A stretch of 56,234 nucleotides of DNA from Neosynechococcus sphagnicola sy1 (GCF_000775285.1 NZ_JJML01000004.1:1-56234); one strand, 5' to 3'; positions 10,609-21,554 are shown, counted from the stretch's first letter. Notes: generated by a model not told the origin, from the sequence alone. Numbers and translations: made by a program.

Positions 10609-11622
10609 TCATCGGCGATGGGCTAGATGGGGGTGATAGGTTTGGATGGCTTTCATATATTGCACCCGCTCAAACTCACTCGGGGTAGGACAAGATGCCT
10701 GACTCATCGTCCCTTGAAGCGCCCGTACTGAGGGATATTCATATTCCTCTAGCCATTGTTCTAGATCCTGTTCGAGGGTGCGTAAATGCTCAATGCCATG
10801 GCGTAACAGGGTACTGACCAGCAGGGTCACCTGAGCGCCAGCCATCAGCATTCGCACCACATCTTCCCCTTTATGGATGCCACCACTGGCTGCCAGATCA
10901 AGCGCCACCCGACCATAGAGCAGGGCAATCCAGCGCATGGGCAGACGCATCTCCTGAGCCGTACTCAGCAGCACATGGGGGACAACTTCTAAGGTCTCAA
11001 TGTCAATATCAGGTTGATAGAAGCGATTAAACAACACCAGGGCATCGGCCCCCCGCAATTGGCATTGATGCGCCAGGTTCGCCAGGTTGGTAAAGTAAGG
11101 GCTGAGTTTGACGGCAACGGGAATGGCGATCGCCGATTTCACCGCCGTGAGAATCTCCAAATACTGGGCTTCCAGATCAGTCCCGCTCAGATTCACATCC
11201 GTGGGAATTGCATAGATATTCAGTTCCAGGGCATCGGCCCCTGCCTGCTCAATTTGTCGTCCATAGGAAGTCCAGCCCCCGATACTAGACCCATTTAAGC
11301 TAGCGATGATCGGGATCTGCGTCATCTCCTTGGCGCGGCGGATATGCTCCAGATAGAGATCGGGGCCAACATGGAAAATATCCGGTTCAGGGAAATAGGT
11401 CAGGGCTTCGGCAAAGCTTTCGGTGCCATAAAGGGAATGGTGGTGAAACTCCGCCATCTCCTGCTCAATTTGCTCCTCAAACAGGGAGTGCAACACCACT
11501 GCCGCCGCTCCCGCATCTTCCATCCGCTTGATATTGTCCAAGTCTTCCGAGAGGGGAGCCGCCGCGCCGACCACCAGGGGCGATCGCAACTCCAGGCCGA
11601 GGTAAGTTGTGGTTAAGTTCAT
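10609..11622 (-). CDS. Dihydroorotate dehydrogenase-like flavoprotein linked to nifJ
   Basis: The 337-residue TIM-barrel flavoprotein resembles class 1B dihydroorotate dehydrogenase. It starts [20 protein letters not shown], with the FMN-binding start NPxxxAAG replaced by VVGAAAPLS. It contains [29 protein letters not shown] (the usual N-C/S active region), [11 protein letters not shown] and a C-terminal phosphate-binding [21 protein letters not shown]. No PyrK partner is adjacent. The stop of nifJ overlaps its start (ATGA, 11619-11622), so the two are translationally coupled. This suggests a role in pyruvate/ferredoxin metabolism rather than pyrimidine synthesis, but the actual reaction is unknown. 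Confidence 0.82.
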   Translation of the reverse strand: MNLTTTYLGLELRSPLVVGAAAPLSEDLDNIKRMEDAGAAAVVLHSLFEEQIEQEMAEFHHHSLYGTESFAEALTYFPEPDIFHVGPDLYLEHIRRAKEMTQIPIIASLNGSSIGGWTSYGRQIEQAGADALELNIYAIPTDVNLSGTDLEAQYLEILTAVKSAIAIPVAVKLSPYFTNLANLAHQCQLRGADALVLFNRFYQPDIDIETLEVVPHVLLSTAQEMRLPMRWIALLYGRVALDLAASGGIHKGEDVVRMLMAGAQVTLLVSTLLRHGIEHLRTLEQDLEQWLEEYEYPSVRALQGTMSQASCPTPSEFERVQYMKAIQTYHPHLAHRR

Positions 11623-14600
11623 GGGGTTTCCTGCTGGGGATGGGGATGATTGGCTTCAACGGACCGGGTGGCCAGAGCCTGATACAGTTGCCAACGGGTA
11701 TCAACATCCGATTGAGCCAGTTTGCCCAACCGCTTAGCTGCTGCGGGGTTGCTGCGAGTTAGCATCTTGAACCGATTTTCTGTGTACATCGCTTGCTCAA
11801 CCGGGAGCTTGGGCGATCGCGAGTCAACGATGAGCGGGTTCTCCCCCCGCTCCGTCCGACGGGGATCGTAGCGATAGAGTAGCCAACGTCCTGACTCCAC
11901 CATCGACTTCTGGTGCTGCATTCCGGTTTTCATATCAATACCGTGGGCAATGCAGTGGGAATAGGCAATAATCAGCGAAGGGCCATCGTAGGATTCTGCT
12001 TCTAGAAAAGCCCGCAGGGTATGTTCATCCCGCGCCCCCATGGCCACACTGGCGACATAGGCATTGCCGTAGGTCATCGCCATCAAGCCTAGGTCTTTCT
12101 TGGGTCCTGGCTTTCCCCCGGAGGCAAACTTAGCCACCGCCCCTCTGGGGGTTGCCTTTGACATTTGCCCCCCCGTATTGGAGTAAACCTCCGTATCCAA
12201 CACCAGAATATTGACATTGCGGCCACTGGCTAGGACATGATCCAAGCCGCCATAACCAATGTCATAGGCCCAGCCATCCCCACCAATCATCCAGACACTC
12301 TTTTTCACCAGATAATCGACCACTCCCAAAAGTGCTTGGATCTTTTGGCGGAGAGCGTCATCGGGAGTTTGAGCTAGCCAGCTGTCCAGGTACTGCTTCA
12401 GCAGCGACACCCGTTGCCGTTGCTCAACAATATCAGCTTCATCGGTTTGGGTGGCCGTCAAGATCGCAGTTGTCAGGTCAACCGGAATCGGGGCAGATGC
12501 GATGTCGTCCTGCGTCAGCTTTTGCAGCAACTCTTGGGCATACTCGGTTTGCTTATCGATCGCCACCCGAAAGCCCAGACCAAACTCAGCATTATCTTCA
12601 AACAGGGAATTCGACCAGGCTGGCCCCAGCCCTGCCGCGTTGTGCGTCCAGGGAGTCGTCGGCAGATTACCCCCGTAGATAGAAGAGCAACCCGTGGCAT
12701 TGGCCACCAACATGCGATCGCCAAACAGTTGGGTCGCCAGTTTAATGTAAGGGGTTTCGCCACAACCGGCACAGGCCCCCGAAAACTCAAACAACGGTTC
12801 CTGCATCTGTTGATGGGCAATCTTGTGCAAATTTAAGCCAGCCCGATCGGGGTTGGGCAGGTTCAAGAAGAAGTCCCAATTGGCCGCTTCTGGGGCTCTC
12901 AAGGAGGGGAGGGGAGCCATATTGATCGCTTTTTTACGGGGTTCGGCCTTATTTTTTGCAGGGCAGATATCCACACAAATGCCACAGCCCGTGCAGTCTG
13001 CTGCCGAGACTTGCAGGGTGAATTGCAAATCCGCCCAATCGTGATCCCGAGCTGGAGCCGCCTTGAAGGTTTCCGGAGCTTGATCCAATGCCCCAGGGGT
13101 CACCACCTTCCCTCGAATCACCGCGTGGGGACAGACCATGACGCATTTGCCACATTGCACACAGACATCAGGATCCCAGACGGGAATCTCCTGGGCAATA
13201 TACCGTTTTTCCCATTGGGAGGTACCCGTAGGGTAGGTGCCATCTACCGGCAAGGCGCTCACGGGTAAATGGTCGCCTTGACGGGTCATGATCGGAGCCA
13301 AAACCTCCCGCACAAAGGCTGGAGCAGTGGCTGGAACCCAGGATTTTACAGGTTCGGGATGCGTTGTTGCTGCATCGCTGTAGGTCGTATAGGGGATCTC
13401 GTAAAGGTGCTCCAGGGTTTGATCGATTGCCCGCAGGTTCATCTCCACCACCGATTCGCCCTTTTTGCTGTAGGTCTTGCGAATGGACTGTTTGATGCGG
13501 GCGATCGCCTCCTCCCGAGGTAAGACCCCGGCCAGGGCAAAGAAGCACACCTGCATGACGGTATTGATGTGCTGCCCCATGCCCGCATCCTTCGCTACCT
13601 GGGAGGCGTTGATCGTATAGACCTTTAACTGGTGCTTTTGGACCTCTTGCTTCAGGGTATCTGGCAAGTGTTGCCAGGTGGCTACCGGACTGAAGGGGCT
13701 ATTGAGCAGAAAGGTGGCTTGGGGTTGGACGGTACTGAGTAGATCAAACTTGTCGATAAATTCCCATTGGTGGCAGGCGACAAAGTTAGCCTGTGTCACC
13801 AAATAGGTGGAGCGAATCAAATCGGGGCCAAAGCGCAGGTGGGAAACGGTGACGGAGCCTGATTTTTTCGAGTCATAGACAAAATAGCCCTGGGCGTAGT
13901 TGTCAGTTTCTTCCCCAATGATTTTGATCGAGTTTTTGTTCGCACCAACGGTGCCATCGGAGCCGAGGCCATAGAAAAGGGCGCGCACCACCCGATCGGA
14001 CTCGGTGGAGAAGCTGGGATCAAAGGCCAGGGAGGTATGGGTGACATCATCTTGAATGCCAATGGTGAAATGGCGTTTGGGATGCTCCACCGTCAGATGC
14101 TCATAGATAGCCTTGACCATGGCCGGGGTAAATTCCTTGGAAGAGAGACCATAGCGTCCGCCAATCACCCGCCGGATCAGGTGCTCCGATTCCATGAGAG
14201 CCGTGACCACATCCTGGTAGAGGGGTTCCCCAATACTCCCTGGTTCCTTGGTGCGATCCAATATAGCAATCGCCTGCACCGTCGGGGGTAAAGCCGCTAC
14301 AAAGGCCTGCCCATCAAAGGGACGATAGAGTCGGACTTTTAAGACACCGACTTTCTCGCCTTGGGTAATTAAGGTGTCTACGGTTTCATGCACCGTTTCG
14401 CAACCCGAACCCATGAGGACAATCACCCGCTCTGCCGCTGGATCGCCGTGGTAATCAAACAAGTGATATTGGCGGCCAGTGAGCTGGGCAAAGGTATCCA
14501 TGGCCCGTTGCACGATCGCCGCACAGGCAGTGTAATAGCCGTTCACGGCCTCTCGTGCTTGGAAATATACATCTGGGTTTTGGGCGGTGCCGCGAATCAC

Positions 14601-15242
14601 CGGGTGATCGGGGGTGAGGGCACGGGCGCGATGGGCGGCGATCAAGTCGCTGGGAATCAAGTCTTTTAAGGTCTCATCCGCTAGCAGTGCCACTTTTTGG
14701 ATTTCGTGGGAGGTGCGGAAGCCATCAAAAAAATGCAGGAAGGGGATGCGGGATTCTAAGGTGGCCAGAGTGGCGATCGCGGCGAAATCTTGGGCTTCCT
14801 GCACCGAGGCCGAGCAGAGCAGGGCACATCCCGTCGATCGCACCGCCATGACATCACTGTGATCCCCAAAAATGGAGAGAGCCTGGGTAGCCAGCGATCG
14901 AGCAGCGACATGGAAGACAACGGCTGTCAATTCCCCAGCAATTTTATACAAATTTGGGATCATTAATAACAATCCCTGGGAGGCTGTAAAGGTGGTGGCT
15001 ACCGTCCCCGCTTGCAAAGCACCATGAATGGCTCCGGCAGCACCCCCTTCACTCTGCATTTCAAACACCGCTGGAACCGTGCCCCAGAGGTTGGGTTGAT
15101 GGGATGCCGCCCAGGCATCGGCCCATTCCCCCATGGGAGAGGCGGGGGTAATGGGATAAATGGCAATCACTTCGCTCAATCGATAGGCAACCTGGGCGAC
15201 GGCTTCATTGCCATCTAGGGTGGCGAAAGCTGGGGGTAGCAT
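11619..15242 (-). CDS. nifJ: Pyruvate:ferredoxin (flavodoxin) oxidoreductase
   Basis: This enzyme converts pyruvate and CoA to acetyl-CoA and CO2 and reduces ferredoxin or flavodoxin. The single chain is about 1207 residues, the full family length. In order it has a pyrimidine-binding N-terminal domain (IAIYPITPASPMGEWADAW) and a transketolase-like C-terminal domain II. Next is the gamma/EKR region (GSDGTVGANKNSIKIIGE), then a two-cluster ferredoxin domain (CVQCGKCVMVCPHAVIR and CTGCGICVDICPAK, roughly residues 690-760). The C-terminal TPP domain has CAGCGETPYIKL and GDGWAYDIGYGGLDHVLASG. I chose the ATG at 15242 because GAGGA lies just upstream and MLPPAFATLDGNEAVAQ matches NifJ starts. It is second in the operon and the frame is intact. 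Confidence 0.96.
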   Translation of the reverse strand: MLPPAFATLDGNEAVAQVAYRLSEVIAIYPITPASPMGEWADAWAASHQPNLWGTVPAVFEMQSEGGAAGAIHGALQAGTVATTFTASQGLLLMIPNLYKIAGELTAVVFHVAARSLATQALSIFGDHSDVMAVRSTGCALLCSASVQEAQDFAAIATLATLESRIPFLHFFDGFRTSHEIQKVALLADETLKDLIPSDLIAAHRARALTPDHPVIRGTAQNPDVYFQAREAVNGYYTACAAIVQRAMDTFAQLTGRQYHLFDYHGDPAAERVIVLMGSGCETVHETVDTLITQGEKVGVLKVRLYRPFDGQAFVAALPPTVQAIAILDRTKEPGSIGEPLYQDVVTALMESEHLIRRVIGGRYGLSSKEFTPAMVKAIYEHLTVEHPKRHFTIGIQDDVTHTSLAFDPSFSTESDRVVRALFYGLGSDGTVGANKNSIKIIGEETDNYAQGYFVYDSKKSGSVTVSHLRFGPDLIRSTYLVTQANFVACHQWEFIDKFDLLSTVQPQATFLLNSPFSPVATWQHLPDTLKQEVQKHQLKVYTINASQVAKDAGMGQHINTVMQVCFFALAGVLPREEAIARIKQSIRKTYSKKGESVVEMNLRAIDQTLEHLYEIPYTTYSDAATTHPEPVKSWVPATAPAFVREVLAPIMTRQGDHLPVSALPVDGTYPTGTSQWEKRYIAQEIPVWDPDVCVQCGKCVMVCPHAVIRGKVVTPGALDQAPETFKAAPARDHDWADLQFTLQVSAADCTGCGICVDICPAKNKAEPRKKAINMAPLPSLRAPEAANWDFFLNLPNPDRAGLNLHKIAHQQMQEPLFEFSGACAGCGETPYIKLATQLFGDRMLVANATGCSSIYGGNLPTTPWTHNAAGLGPAWSNSLFEDNAEFGLGFRVAIDKQTEYAQELLQKLTQDDIASAPIPVDLTTAILTATQTDEADIVEQRQRVSLLKQYLDSWLAQTPDDALRQKIQALLGVVDYLVKKSVWMIGGDGWAYDIGYGGLDHVLASGRNVNILVLDTEVYSNTGGQMSKATPRGAVAKFASGGKPGPKKDLGLMAMTYGNAYVASVAMGARDEHTLRAFLEAESYDGPSLIIAYSHCIAHGIDMKTGMQHQKSMVESGRWLLYRYDPRRTERGENPLIVDSRSPKLPVEQAMYTENRFKMLTRSNPAAAKRLGKLAQSDVDTRWQLYQALATRSVEANHPHPQQETP

Positions 15243-15280
15243 TGTAAATTCCTCGAAGAAACCTGACGGAAAATCAGCCA

Positions 15281-18031
15281 TCAACAGACCATCTCAGCCC
15301 TGATGAGATCAGCGGATCTCTGGAGTTGAAAGCCAACCTTGGTGCAGACCCGTTGCATGATGGTGTTGTCAGGGAGGATATCTGCCGTGATCCGTTCCAG
15401 CCCTTCTGCCTTGCCAACCTGGACTAACCGGCGCAGCAGCTCTGTGCCCATGCCTTGAAGCTGGTAGCGATCGCTCACTAAAATCCCCAACTCAGCTTCA
15501 TTGCGACCGTGGAACTTACTTAAACGCCCCACCCCTAGGACTTGTTTCTCACCTGTTTCCGGATCGAGGGCTTCGACAACCAAGGCCATTTCGCGATCGT
15601 AATCCACAAAGCAAATTCGGGTTAAGCGATCGTGGGCAACGCGGGTTTGCAGCTTAATCATGTGGCAGTAACGAAAGTAGACACTTTCTTCCGACAGGGT
15701 CTGATGGAACTGCACCATCAGCGGTTCATCCTCAGGACGAATCGGGCGAATGGTCACCGATAGACCTTGGGAAGTTTGCCATGGTGCGATGTATTGACTG
15801 GGGTAGGGGCGAATGGCGGGTTTGGGGAGTAACGCTAGATCAACGCTGGCCTCATAGAGCACCACCCTGGCATCCAAGGCAATCATTTGCTGCTCACTCA
15901 CCAGCAGAGGATTGATATCCAGTTCCTTGATTTCTGGATGATTGGCGATCAGTTGACTGAACCGCACCAAGAGTTGCTCTAAGGCCACCAGGTCAACGGA
16001 GTGTCGTCCTCTCACCCCTTTGAGAGCTTCATAGATGCGGGTTTGTTCCATCATCCGCCGTGCCAGGGTGGTATTTAAGGGCGGCAATCCCAGGGAACGA
16101 TCCTGAAAGATTTCAACCAACTGCCCCCCGGTGCCAAATAGTAACACCGAGCCAAACTGGGGATCGGGACTGCTGCCCAGAATCAGTTCATAGCCCTCCA
16201 GGGAAACCATGGGTTGCACCGTCACCCCGAGGAAGTCAGCCGCCGCCACCCCGCTTTGGATCTGTTGGTAGGCAATCCCCACCGCCTCGGCATTGGCGAG
16301 GTTCAGTTTCACGCCACCGACATCGGTTTTATGGGTAATGGTATAGGAGTGGAGTTTGAGGACGATGGGATAACCCAGTTGTTCCGCGATCTCAATCGCT
16401 TCATCTTGGGAGGCGGCGATCCGGGTAGGGACGGTGGGGATGTCATAGACCGCCAGGAGTTGCTTCGACTCAAACTCACTTAAGAGGGTGCGTCCAGCAT
16501 TTCGAACCGTTTGCGGCAACTGACAGGCCTGATCGAAGCTACACTTCTCGTTAACCGCCAACACGGGGGTCTCATACAAAGCTTGCAGACTGTAGTGGTA
16601 ACGCCACATCCAATTAAAGACTTGGGTGGCGGTGTCTGGATAGGGAAAGGTAAAAATACCCGCTTGGTTCAGCAGCAATTCCCCAGGAGCCACATCCTGA
16701 CCGCCCATCCAGCAGGCCAACAAGGGTTTTCCCGGTATCTGAGCCGCAATAGCTTCGAGTTGCTCAGCGGTTTGGGTCGGGTCTGTCATCGATTGGGGAG
16801 TGAGAATTACCAACAACCCATCACTATTGGGATCTTGGGCGGCGATCGCCAGGGATTGGGCATAGCGTTCCGGGGTGGCATCCCCTAAGATATCAATCGG
16901 ATTTTGGTGACTCCAGTGGGGCGGCAGGATTTGGTCTAGGGCGGTAATCGTCTCAGCTGCTAAGGGAGCCAACTCCCCACCCCCGCGGATCAACGCATCG
17001 GTAGCCAACACCCCCGGCCCCCCAGCATTGGTGAGGATGGTCAGGCGTTTGCCCTGGGGACGGGGTTGTTTGGCCAGGATTTCCGCCATATTGAACAGAT
17101 CGTTGATATTATCAACGCGCAGAACTCCGCAGCGACGGAAGGCGGCATCTAAGACATCATCGCTCCCCGTCAACGCCCCCGTATGGGAGGCGGCGGCTTG
17201 GGCAGCGGCCTTGGTACGTCCGGCCTTTAAGACAATAATTGGCTTACTCAGCGCCACTTCTCGGGCGGCGGACAGGAACGATCGGGCATCCCCGATGGAC
17301 TCCATGTAAATCACAATGCTGTGGGTTTCGGGGTCATCGCCGAGGTAATCAATCAAGTGACCCCAATTGACATCCAACATTGAGCCAATGGAGATAAAGG
17401 CACTAAAGCCCACATTCTCCCGATCGCTCCAGTCCAGAATCGAAGTACACAGCGCCCCACTTTGGCTAATAAACCCCACATGTCCACGGCGCGCCATGCG
17501 TCCGGCAAAGGTGGCGTTGAGGCCAGAGGTGGGACACATCAGCCCCAAACAGTTGGGGCCAATAATCCGCAGGTTGCCTTGGCGGGCCGCTGCCAGCACC
17601 TCCGCTTCCAGTTGGATACCACTGGCCCCAATTTCTTTAAACCCAGCCGAGAGAATAATGGCTGCTTTCACCCCCGCCAGGGCACATTCTCGAATCACGC
17701 CGGGAACAGACTGGGCGGGAACAGCAATCACCGCCAGTTCAACGGGTTCTGGAATCTCGGCGATCGCCGGATAGGATTTTATGCCCAAAACCTGGTGCCA
17801 TTTGGGATTCACAGGAAACACCGTGCCCCCAAAGGGACTCCCAATTAAATTCCACAGTACGGTGCGACCGACACTCCCTGGCTTTTCTGTGGCCCCAATC
17901 ACCGCCACGGTTTTAGGCGCAAAGAAGGGGGTCAGCGGCTGGCGATCGTAGCGCAGGATATTGTGGGCTGGATCGGCCTGGATGGAGAGCTTGGCGGCTG
18001 AATCAAGGGGATTGGAATGGGTAACTGTCAT
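15281..18031 (-). CDS. ADP-forming acetate-CoA ligase fused to a GNAT acetyltransferase
   Basis: The protein has 916 residues. Residues about 40-170 form a CoA-binding domain ([20 protein letters not shown]). A succinyl-CoA-ligase-like domain follows, with [12 protein letters not shown] and the phospho-histidine loop [20 protein letters not shown]. Next comes an ATP-grasp beta domain ([25 protein letters not shown]). A GNAT domain fills about the last 150 residues ([30 protein letters not shown]). The layout matches E. coli PatZ/YfiQ. The catalytic His present here is the one used by ADP-forming acetyl-CoA synthetases, so acetate plus ATP production is plausible. It is first in the operon, 38 bases before nifJ. 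The GNAT part may acetylate proteins, which is unproven. Confidence 0.9.
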   Translation of the reverse strand: MTVTHSNPLDSAAKLSIQADPAHNILRYDRQPLTPFFAPKTVAVIGATEKPGSVGRTVLWNLIGSPFGGTVFPVNPKWHQVLGIKSYPAIAEIPEPVELAVIAVPAQSVPGVIRECALAGVKAAIILSAGFKEIGASGIQLEAEVLAAARQGNLRIIGPNCLGLMCPTSGLNATFAGRMARRGHVGFISQSGALCTSILDWSDRENVGFSAFISIGSMLDVNWGHLIDYLGDDPETHSIVIYMESIGDARSFLSAAREVALSKPIIVLKAGRTKAAAQAAASHTGALTGSDDVLDAAFRRCGVLRVDNINDLFNMAEILAKQPRPQGKRLTILTNAGGPGVLATDALIRGGGELAPLAAETITALDQILPPHWSHQNPIDILGDATPERYAQSLAIAAQDPNSDGLLVILTPQSMTDPTQTAEQLEAIAAQIPGKPLLACWMGGQDVAPGELLLNQAGIFTFPYPDTATQVFNWMWRYHYSLQALYETPVLAVNEKCSFDQACQLPQTVRNAGRTLLSEFESKQLLAVYDIPTVPTRIAASQDEAIEIAEQLGYPIVLKLHSYTITHKTDVGGVKLNLANAEAVGIAYQQIQSGVAAADFLGVTVQPMVSLEGYELILGSSPDPQFGSVLLFGTGGQLVEIFQDRSLGLPPLNTTLARRMMEQTRIYEALKGVRGRHSVDLVALEQLLVRFSQLIANHPEIKELDINPLLVSEQQMIALDARVVLYEASVDLALLPKPAIRPYPSQYIAPWQTSQGLSVTIRPIRPEDEPLMVQFHQTLSEESVYFRYCHMIKLQTRVAHDRLTRICFVDYDREMALVVEALDPETGEKQVLGVGRLSKFHGRNEAELGILVSDRYQLQGMGTELLRRLVQVGKAEGLERITADILPDNTIMQRVCTKVGFQLQRSADLIRAEMVC

Positions 18032-18112
18032 GGCACAAAGTAGCGTGAAACAGTAGAACCGATCAAAAATGACTATCTAAAACTCTTGGAATGAAGAATT
18101 CGATCACTTTTC

Positions 18113-18154
18113 ATAGCATCACTCTATTTCTTGTTGATTCATGATCTAAATCAA
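18113..18154 (-). promoter_or_regulatory. Candidate CRP/FNR-type activated promoter of the fermentation operon
   Basis: On the minus strand, TTGATTTAGATCAT (18141-18154) matches the FNR consensus TTGAT-N4-ATCAA with one mismatch in the ten specified positions. Exactly 22 bases further lies TGCTAT (18113-18118), which could serve as the -10 box. This is the class-II activator geometry (site centred at -41.5). The start codon of the first gene is at 18031, which leaves a leader of about 75 bases. The regulator is not identified. Cyanobacterial CRP-family members such as NtcA use other half-sites. Confidence 0.4.
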
Positions 18155-18912
18155 CTTGATTCTAATTCCAATTTTGACATAAATACATGACGGTTATCCG
18201 TCACATAGAGCACATGCTTTAGCCTATGCGTGGAGCATTCGAGATGCGTTAGATGTAAACATTTTTATCGTTTTCCATCTCTAGTTTTCGAGCCTCACAT
18301 TCCAATGTTTCCCAGTTGAGAGTAGAAGCTGAGAGATGGTCAACTTACCTTGACTGATTGATTTTCCAAGAAAGGCGTACAATCCTCCTCCCAAGATCTG
18401 GCAAAATATACGGATTTTTTAACAAAAAAACCTAAAAAAATCCTCTAAGATGAGGGATTACGACGAAAAAACCGATGTAGCTGACTTTGTCAACCTTTAT
18501 GTTGTTTATCAAGAAAAATATCAGTTTCTCAGATTGCTTCTCCTGGGTTGCAAGGATCTCCTGCTGATTATTTGTATAATCATGAGGAAAGAATGAATAG
18601 TGAGCATTATCCATTCAATCATCGAGAGCAAGGGGTAAAATATCCTTAGCTAGCTTATTTATTCTTTCGCTTTTGAGGAGCTGACTTCTTAACTATTTCT
18701 TTCGATTTTTGTTCAAGCGAAGGTATTTATTGAATCCCTTTTAGATACGTTTTGCGACGTTGATTTCTTGATGGGGCGTATAAAGTCTTTCCTGAGACCG
18801 TGGTCTATAAGAATAATGATTGTTCAGGTTTTTTAGAGACGTTCTCGCTCATCCGTTGTCCCCGCCGCATCAGTGCCAATCGCACCGTCAATTCCCAGGA
18901 GAGGACTGGATT
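18155..18912. other. AT-rich divergent intergenic region between fermentation operon and ppsA
   Basis: This gene-free stretch should contain the ppsA promoter. It has several A and T runs near 18412-18447, where GGATTTTTT and AAAAAAATCC can pair into a weak hairpin. A short rightward hairpin AGACC/GGTCT sits near 18795. A 60-codon frame on the minus strand (18432-18614) has no family resemblance and a biased composition, so I do not call it a gene. Confidence 0.4.
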
Positions 18913-21453
18913 ATGATCGACACCGATTCCAGACCTGTTTTAGAACCATCTCGCTCCCAAGCATTTGTGCTTTGGTTTGATCAAGTAGGTCTTGCAGATA
19001 TCCCATTGGTGGGAGGTAAAAACGCCTCCCTCGGTGAAATGATTCAGCAACTCCTGCCCCAAGGGGTGAATGTGCCCAATGGCTTTGCCACGACGGCCTT
19101 TGCCTACCGCTATTTCATTGCCCAAGCGGGGTTAGAGCCCCAACTCCGGCAAATTTTTGCCCACTTGGATGTGGAGGATATGCAAAACCTACGGCAGCGG
19201 GGGCAACAGGCGCGATCGCTGATTTTACATACCCCCTTCCCGAAGGAACTTGACCAAGCGATCGCCACTGCCTATGCCAAACTCTGTGAACTATACGGTG
19301 GCTGTCTACCCGAGGGTGATACCTTCGCCTCGACCCATCCCCAGATCGTCCAAGAGTGTCGATATAACACCGATGTAGCGGTGCGCTCCAGTGCCACGGC
19401 GGAGGACTTGCCTGATGCCAGCTTTGCCGGTCAGCAAGAAACCTATTTGAATGTCCATGGGGTGAAGCAGGTTTTAGAAGCCTGTCACAACTGTTTCGCT
19501 TCCATCTTTACCGATCGCGCCATTTCCTATCGCACGATTAAAGGCTTTGATCACTTGGATGTCTGCCTCTCGGTGGGGGTACAAAAGATGGTGCGCTCCG
19601 ACTTAGCGGCCTCTGGGGTGATGTTCTCAATTGATACCGAAACCGGGTTTAAAAATGCCGCCTTGATCACCGCTGCCTATGGATTGGGTGAAAACGTGGT
19701 GCAGGGGGCGGTGAATCCTGATGAGTTCTTTGTATTTAAGCCAACCCTCAAACAGGGGTTTCGACCAATTCTCGGAAAACGCTTGGGCAGTAAGGCCATC
19801 AAGATGGTCTACGACATCGGGGGCTGCAAACTCACCAAAAACGTCCCCGTCCCGGATTCGGAACGGCATCAGTTTGCAATTACCGACGATGAAATTCTCA
19901 CCTTGGCTGGTTGGGCCTGTGTGATTGAGGATCACTACTCAGCGGTGCGGGGCACCTACACCCCCATGGATATTGAGTGGGCAAAGGATGGGGAAACCGG
20001 ACAACTCTTTATCGTTCAGGCTCGTCCGGAAACGGTGCAGTCGCAAAAAGCCGCCAATGTTTTACGGAGCTATCGCTTTGTCCCTGGGCATGAGCCTTCT
20101 CAACCGCCTTTAGTTTCAGGTCGAGCGGTGGGGGAACGCATGGGACAGGGGGCAGCCCAGATAATTTTGGATGTGCATCAAATTGCTGACTTCCGACCCG
20201 GAGAGGTGTTGGTGACCAATAAAACCGATCCGGACTGGGAACCAATTATGAAAAGAGCCAGTGCGATCGTTACCAACCAAGGGGGCCGTACCTGCCACGC
20301 CGCCATCATTGCCAGAGAATTAGGGATACCGGCGATCGTCGGCTGTGGCGATGCCACCAGTTTGATTCAATCTGGACAAGATGTCACCATTTCCTGTGCT
20401 GAGGGAGAAGCAGGTCAGGTTTATGCCGGACTGTGGCCCTTTGAAGTCATTGAAACGCAATTGAGTCAGTTACCCCGCACCCGCACCCAGATTTTGATCA
20501 ATGTGGGCAATCCCGATGAAGCCCTCGGCTTAGCAGCTATTCCCTGCGATGGAGTGGGTTTGGCGCGGTTAGAGTTCATTATTGCCAACCAGATTCAGGC
20601 CCATCCCCTAGCCTTACTGAAGTTTGATCAGCTTACCGATCCCGCCGTTAAACAGGAAATTGCCAAGCTGACGGCTTTGTATCCCCACAAACCGGATTTC
20701 TTTGTGGAAAAACTGGCCCATGGAGTGGGGATGATTGCCGCTGCTTTCTATCCCCATCCAGTGATTGTGCGGATGTCGGACTTCAAAAGCAATGAGTATG
20801 CCAACCTTCTGGGAGGTCGCCAGTTTGAACCCCATGAAGAAAATCCAATGATTGGCTGGCGGGGCGCTTCCCGCTACTACGATCCCGCCTATCGTGAAGC
20901 CTTTGCCCTGGAATGCCAAGCGCTGAAACGGGTTCGGGAAGACATGGGGTTAACCAATGTGATTCCCATGATTCCCTTTTGTCGCACCCCAGCTGAAGGG
21001 CGGCGGGTTGTGGCTGAAATGGCGATGAATGGATTGCAACAGGGCGATCGCGGCTTGCAGGTCTATATGATGTGTGAAATTCCCAGTAACGTGATGCTGG
21101 CCGCAGAATTCAGCCAAGTCTTTGATGGCTTCTCGATTGGCTCCAATGACCTCACCCAGCTGACCCTGGGATTAGATCGGGATTCTGCTTTAGTGGCGCA
21201 TATCTTTGATGAACGCAACGAAGCGGTACTGGCGATGGTAAAACAAGTGATTGCTGCCGCCAAAGCCCAAGGTCGCAAAATTGGGATCTGTGGCCAAGCC
21301 CCCAGTGACTATCCAGAATTTGCTCGGTTCTTGGTGCAACAAGGCATTGATTCCATCAGCCTCAATCCCGATTCCTTGATTAAGACCCACCTGGAAATTG
21401 CCCAAGTTGAAGCCAGTATGGGGGCGCTCCCTGTCCCTGTGACTTCAAGTTGA
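18913..21453 (+). CDS. ppsA: Phosphoenolpyruvate synthase
   Basis: PEP synthase makes PEP from pyruvate, ATP and water, with AMP and phosphate as products. The product has about 846 residues. The N-terminal ATP-grasp part has VGGKNASLGEMIQQL and AVRSSATAEDLPDASFAGQQET. The swivelling domain carries the phosphorylated His in TNQGGRTCHAAIIARELG. The C-terminal PEP-binding barrel has GVGLARLEFII, YMMCEIPSNV, GSNDLTQLTLGLDRD and the closing motif ICGQAPSDYPEF. I chose the ATG at 18913 because AGGAGAGG precedes it. An upstream in-frame start would add 31 residues without homology. Its place ahead of hoxE suggests co-control with hydrogen metabolism: it can recycle pyruvate when glycolysis is reversed. 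Confidence 0.95.
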   Translation: MIDTDSRPVLEPSRSQAFVLWFDQVGLADIPLVGGKNASLGEMIQQLLPQGVNVPNGFATTAFAYRYFIAQAGLEPQLRQIFAHLDVEDMQNLRQRGQQARSLILHTPFPKELDQAIATAYAKLCELYGGCLPEGDTFASTHPQIVQECRYNTDVAVRSSATAEDLPDASFAGQQETYLNVHGVKQVLEACHNCFASIFTDRAISYRTIKGFDHLDVCLSVGVQKMVRSDLAASGVMFSIDTETGFKNAALITAAYGLGENVVQGAVNPDEFFVFKPTLKQGFRPILGKRLGSKAIKMVYDIGGCKLTKNVPVPDSERHQFAITDDEILTLAGWACVIEDHYSAVRGTYTPMDIEWAKDGETGQLFIVQARPETVQSQKAANVLRSYRFVPGHEPSQPPLVSGRAVGERMGQGAAQIILDVHQIADFRPGEVLVTNKTDPDWEPIMKRASAIVTNQGGRTCHAAIIARELGIPAIVGCGDATSLIQSGQDVTISCAEGEAGQVYAGLWPFEVIETQLSQLPRTRTQILINVGNPDEALGLAAIPCDGVGLARLEFIIANQIQAHPLALLKFDQLTDPAVKQEIAKLTALYPHKPDFFVEKLAHGVGMIAAAFYPHPVIVRMSDFKSNEYANLLGGRQFEPHEENPMIGWRGASRYYDPAYREAFALECQALKRVREDMGLTNVIPMIPFCRTPAEGRRVVAEMAMNGLQQGDRGLQVYMMCEIPSNVMLAAEFSQVFDGFSIGSNDLTQLTLGLDRDSALVAHIFDERNEAVLAMVKQVIAAAKAQGRKIGICGQAPSDYPEFARFLVQQGIDSISLNPDSLIKTHLEIAQVEASMGALPVPVTSS

Positions 21454-21554
21454 CGCTGACTCTAGAGATTTAGTCCACGTTCCCACAGGCATCGCAACCT
21501 ATGGACAGGACGATTCAATGGCTACCCCGTACTATCTGTGCCAGCTAGTTAATT

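Noticed and set aside
18432-18614. Small 60-codon gene in the ppsA/acetate operon gap
   Set aside because: The product has a biased, AT-driven composition, no family resemblance and no ribosome binding site. It overlaps a weak hairpin.
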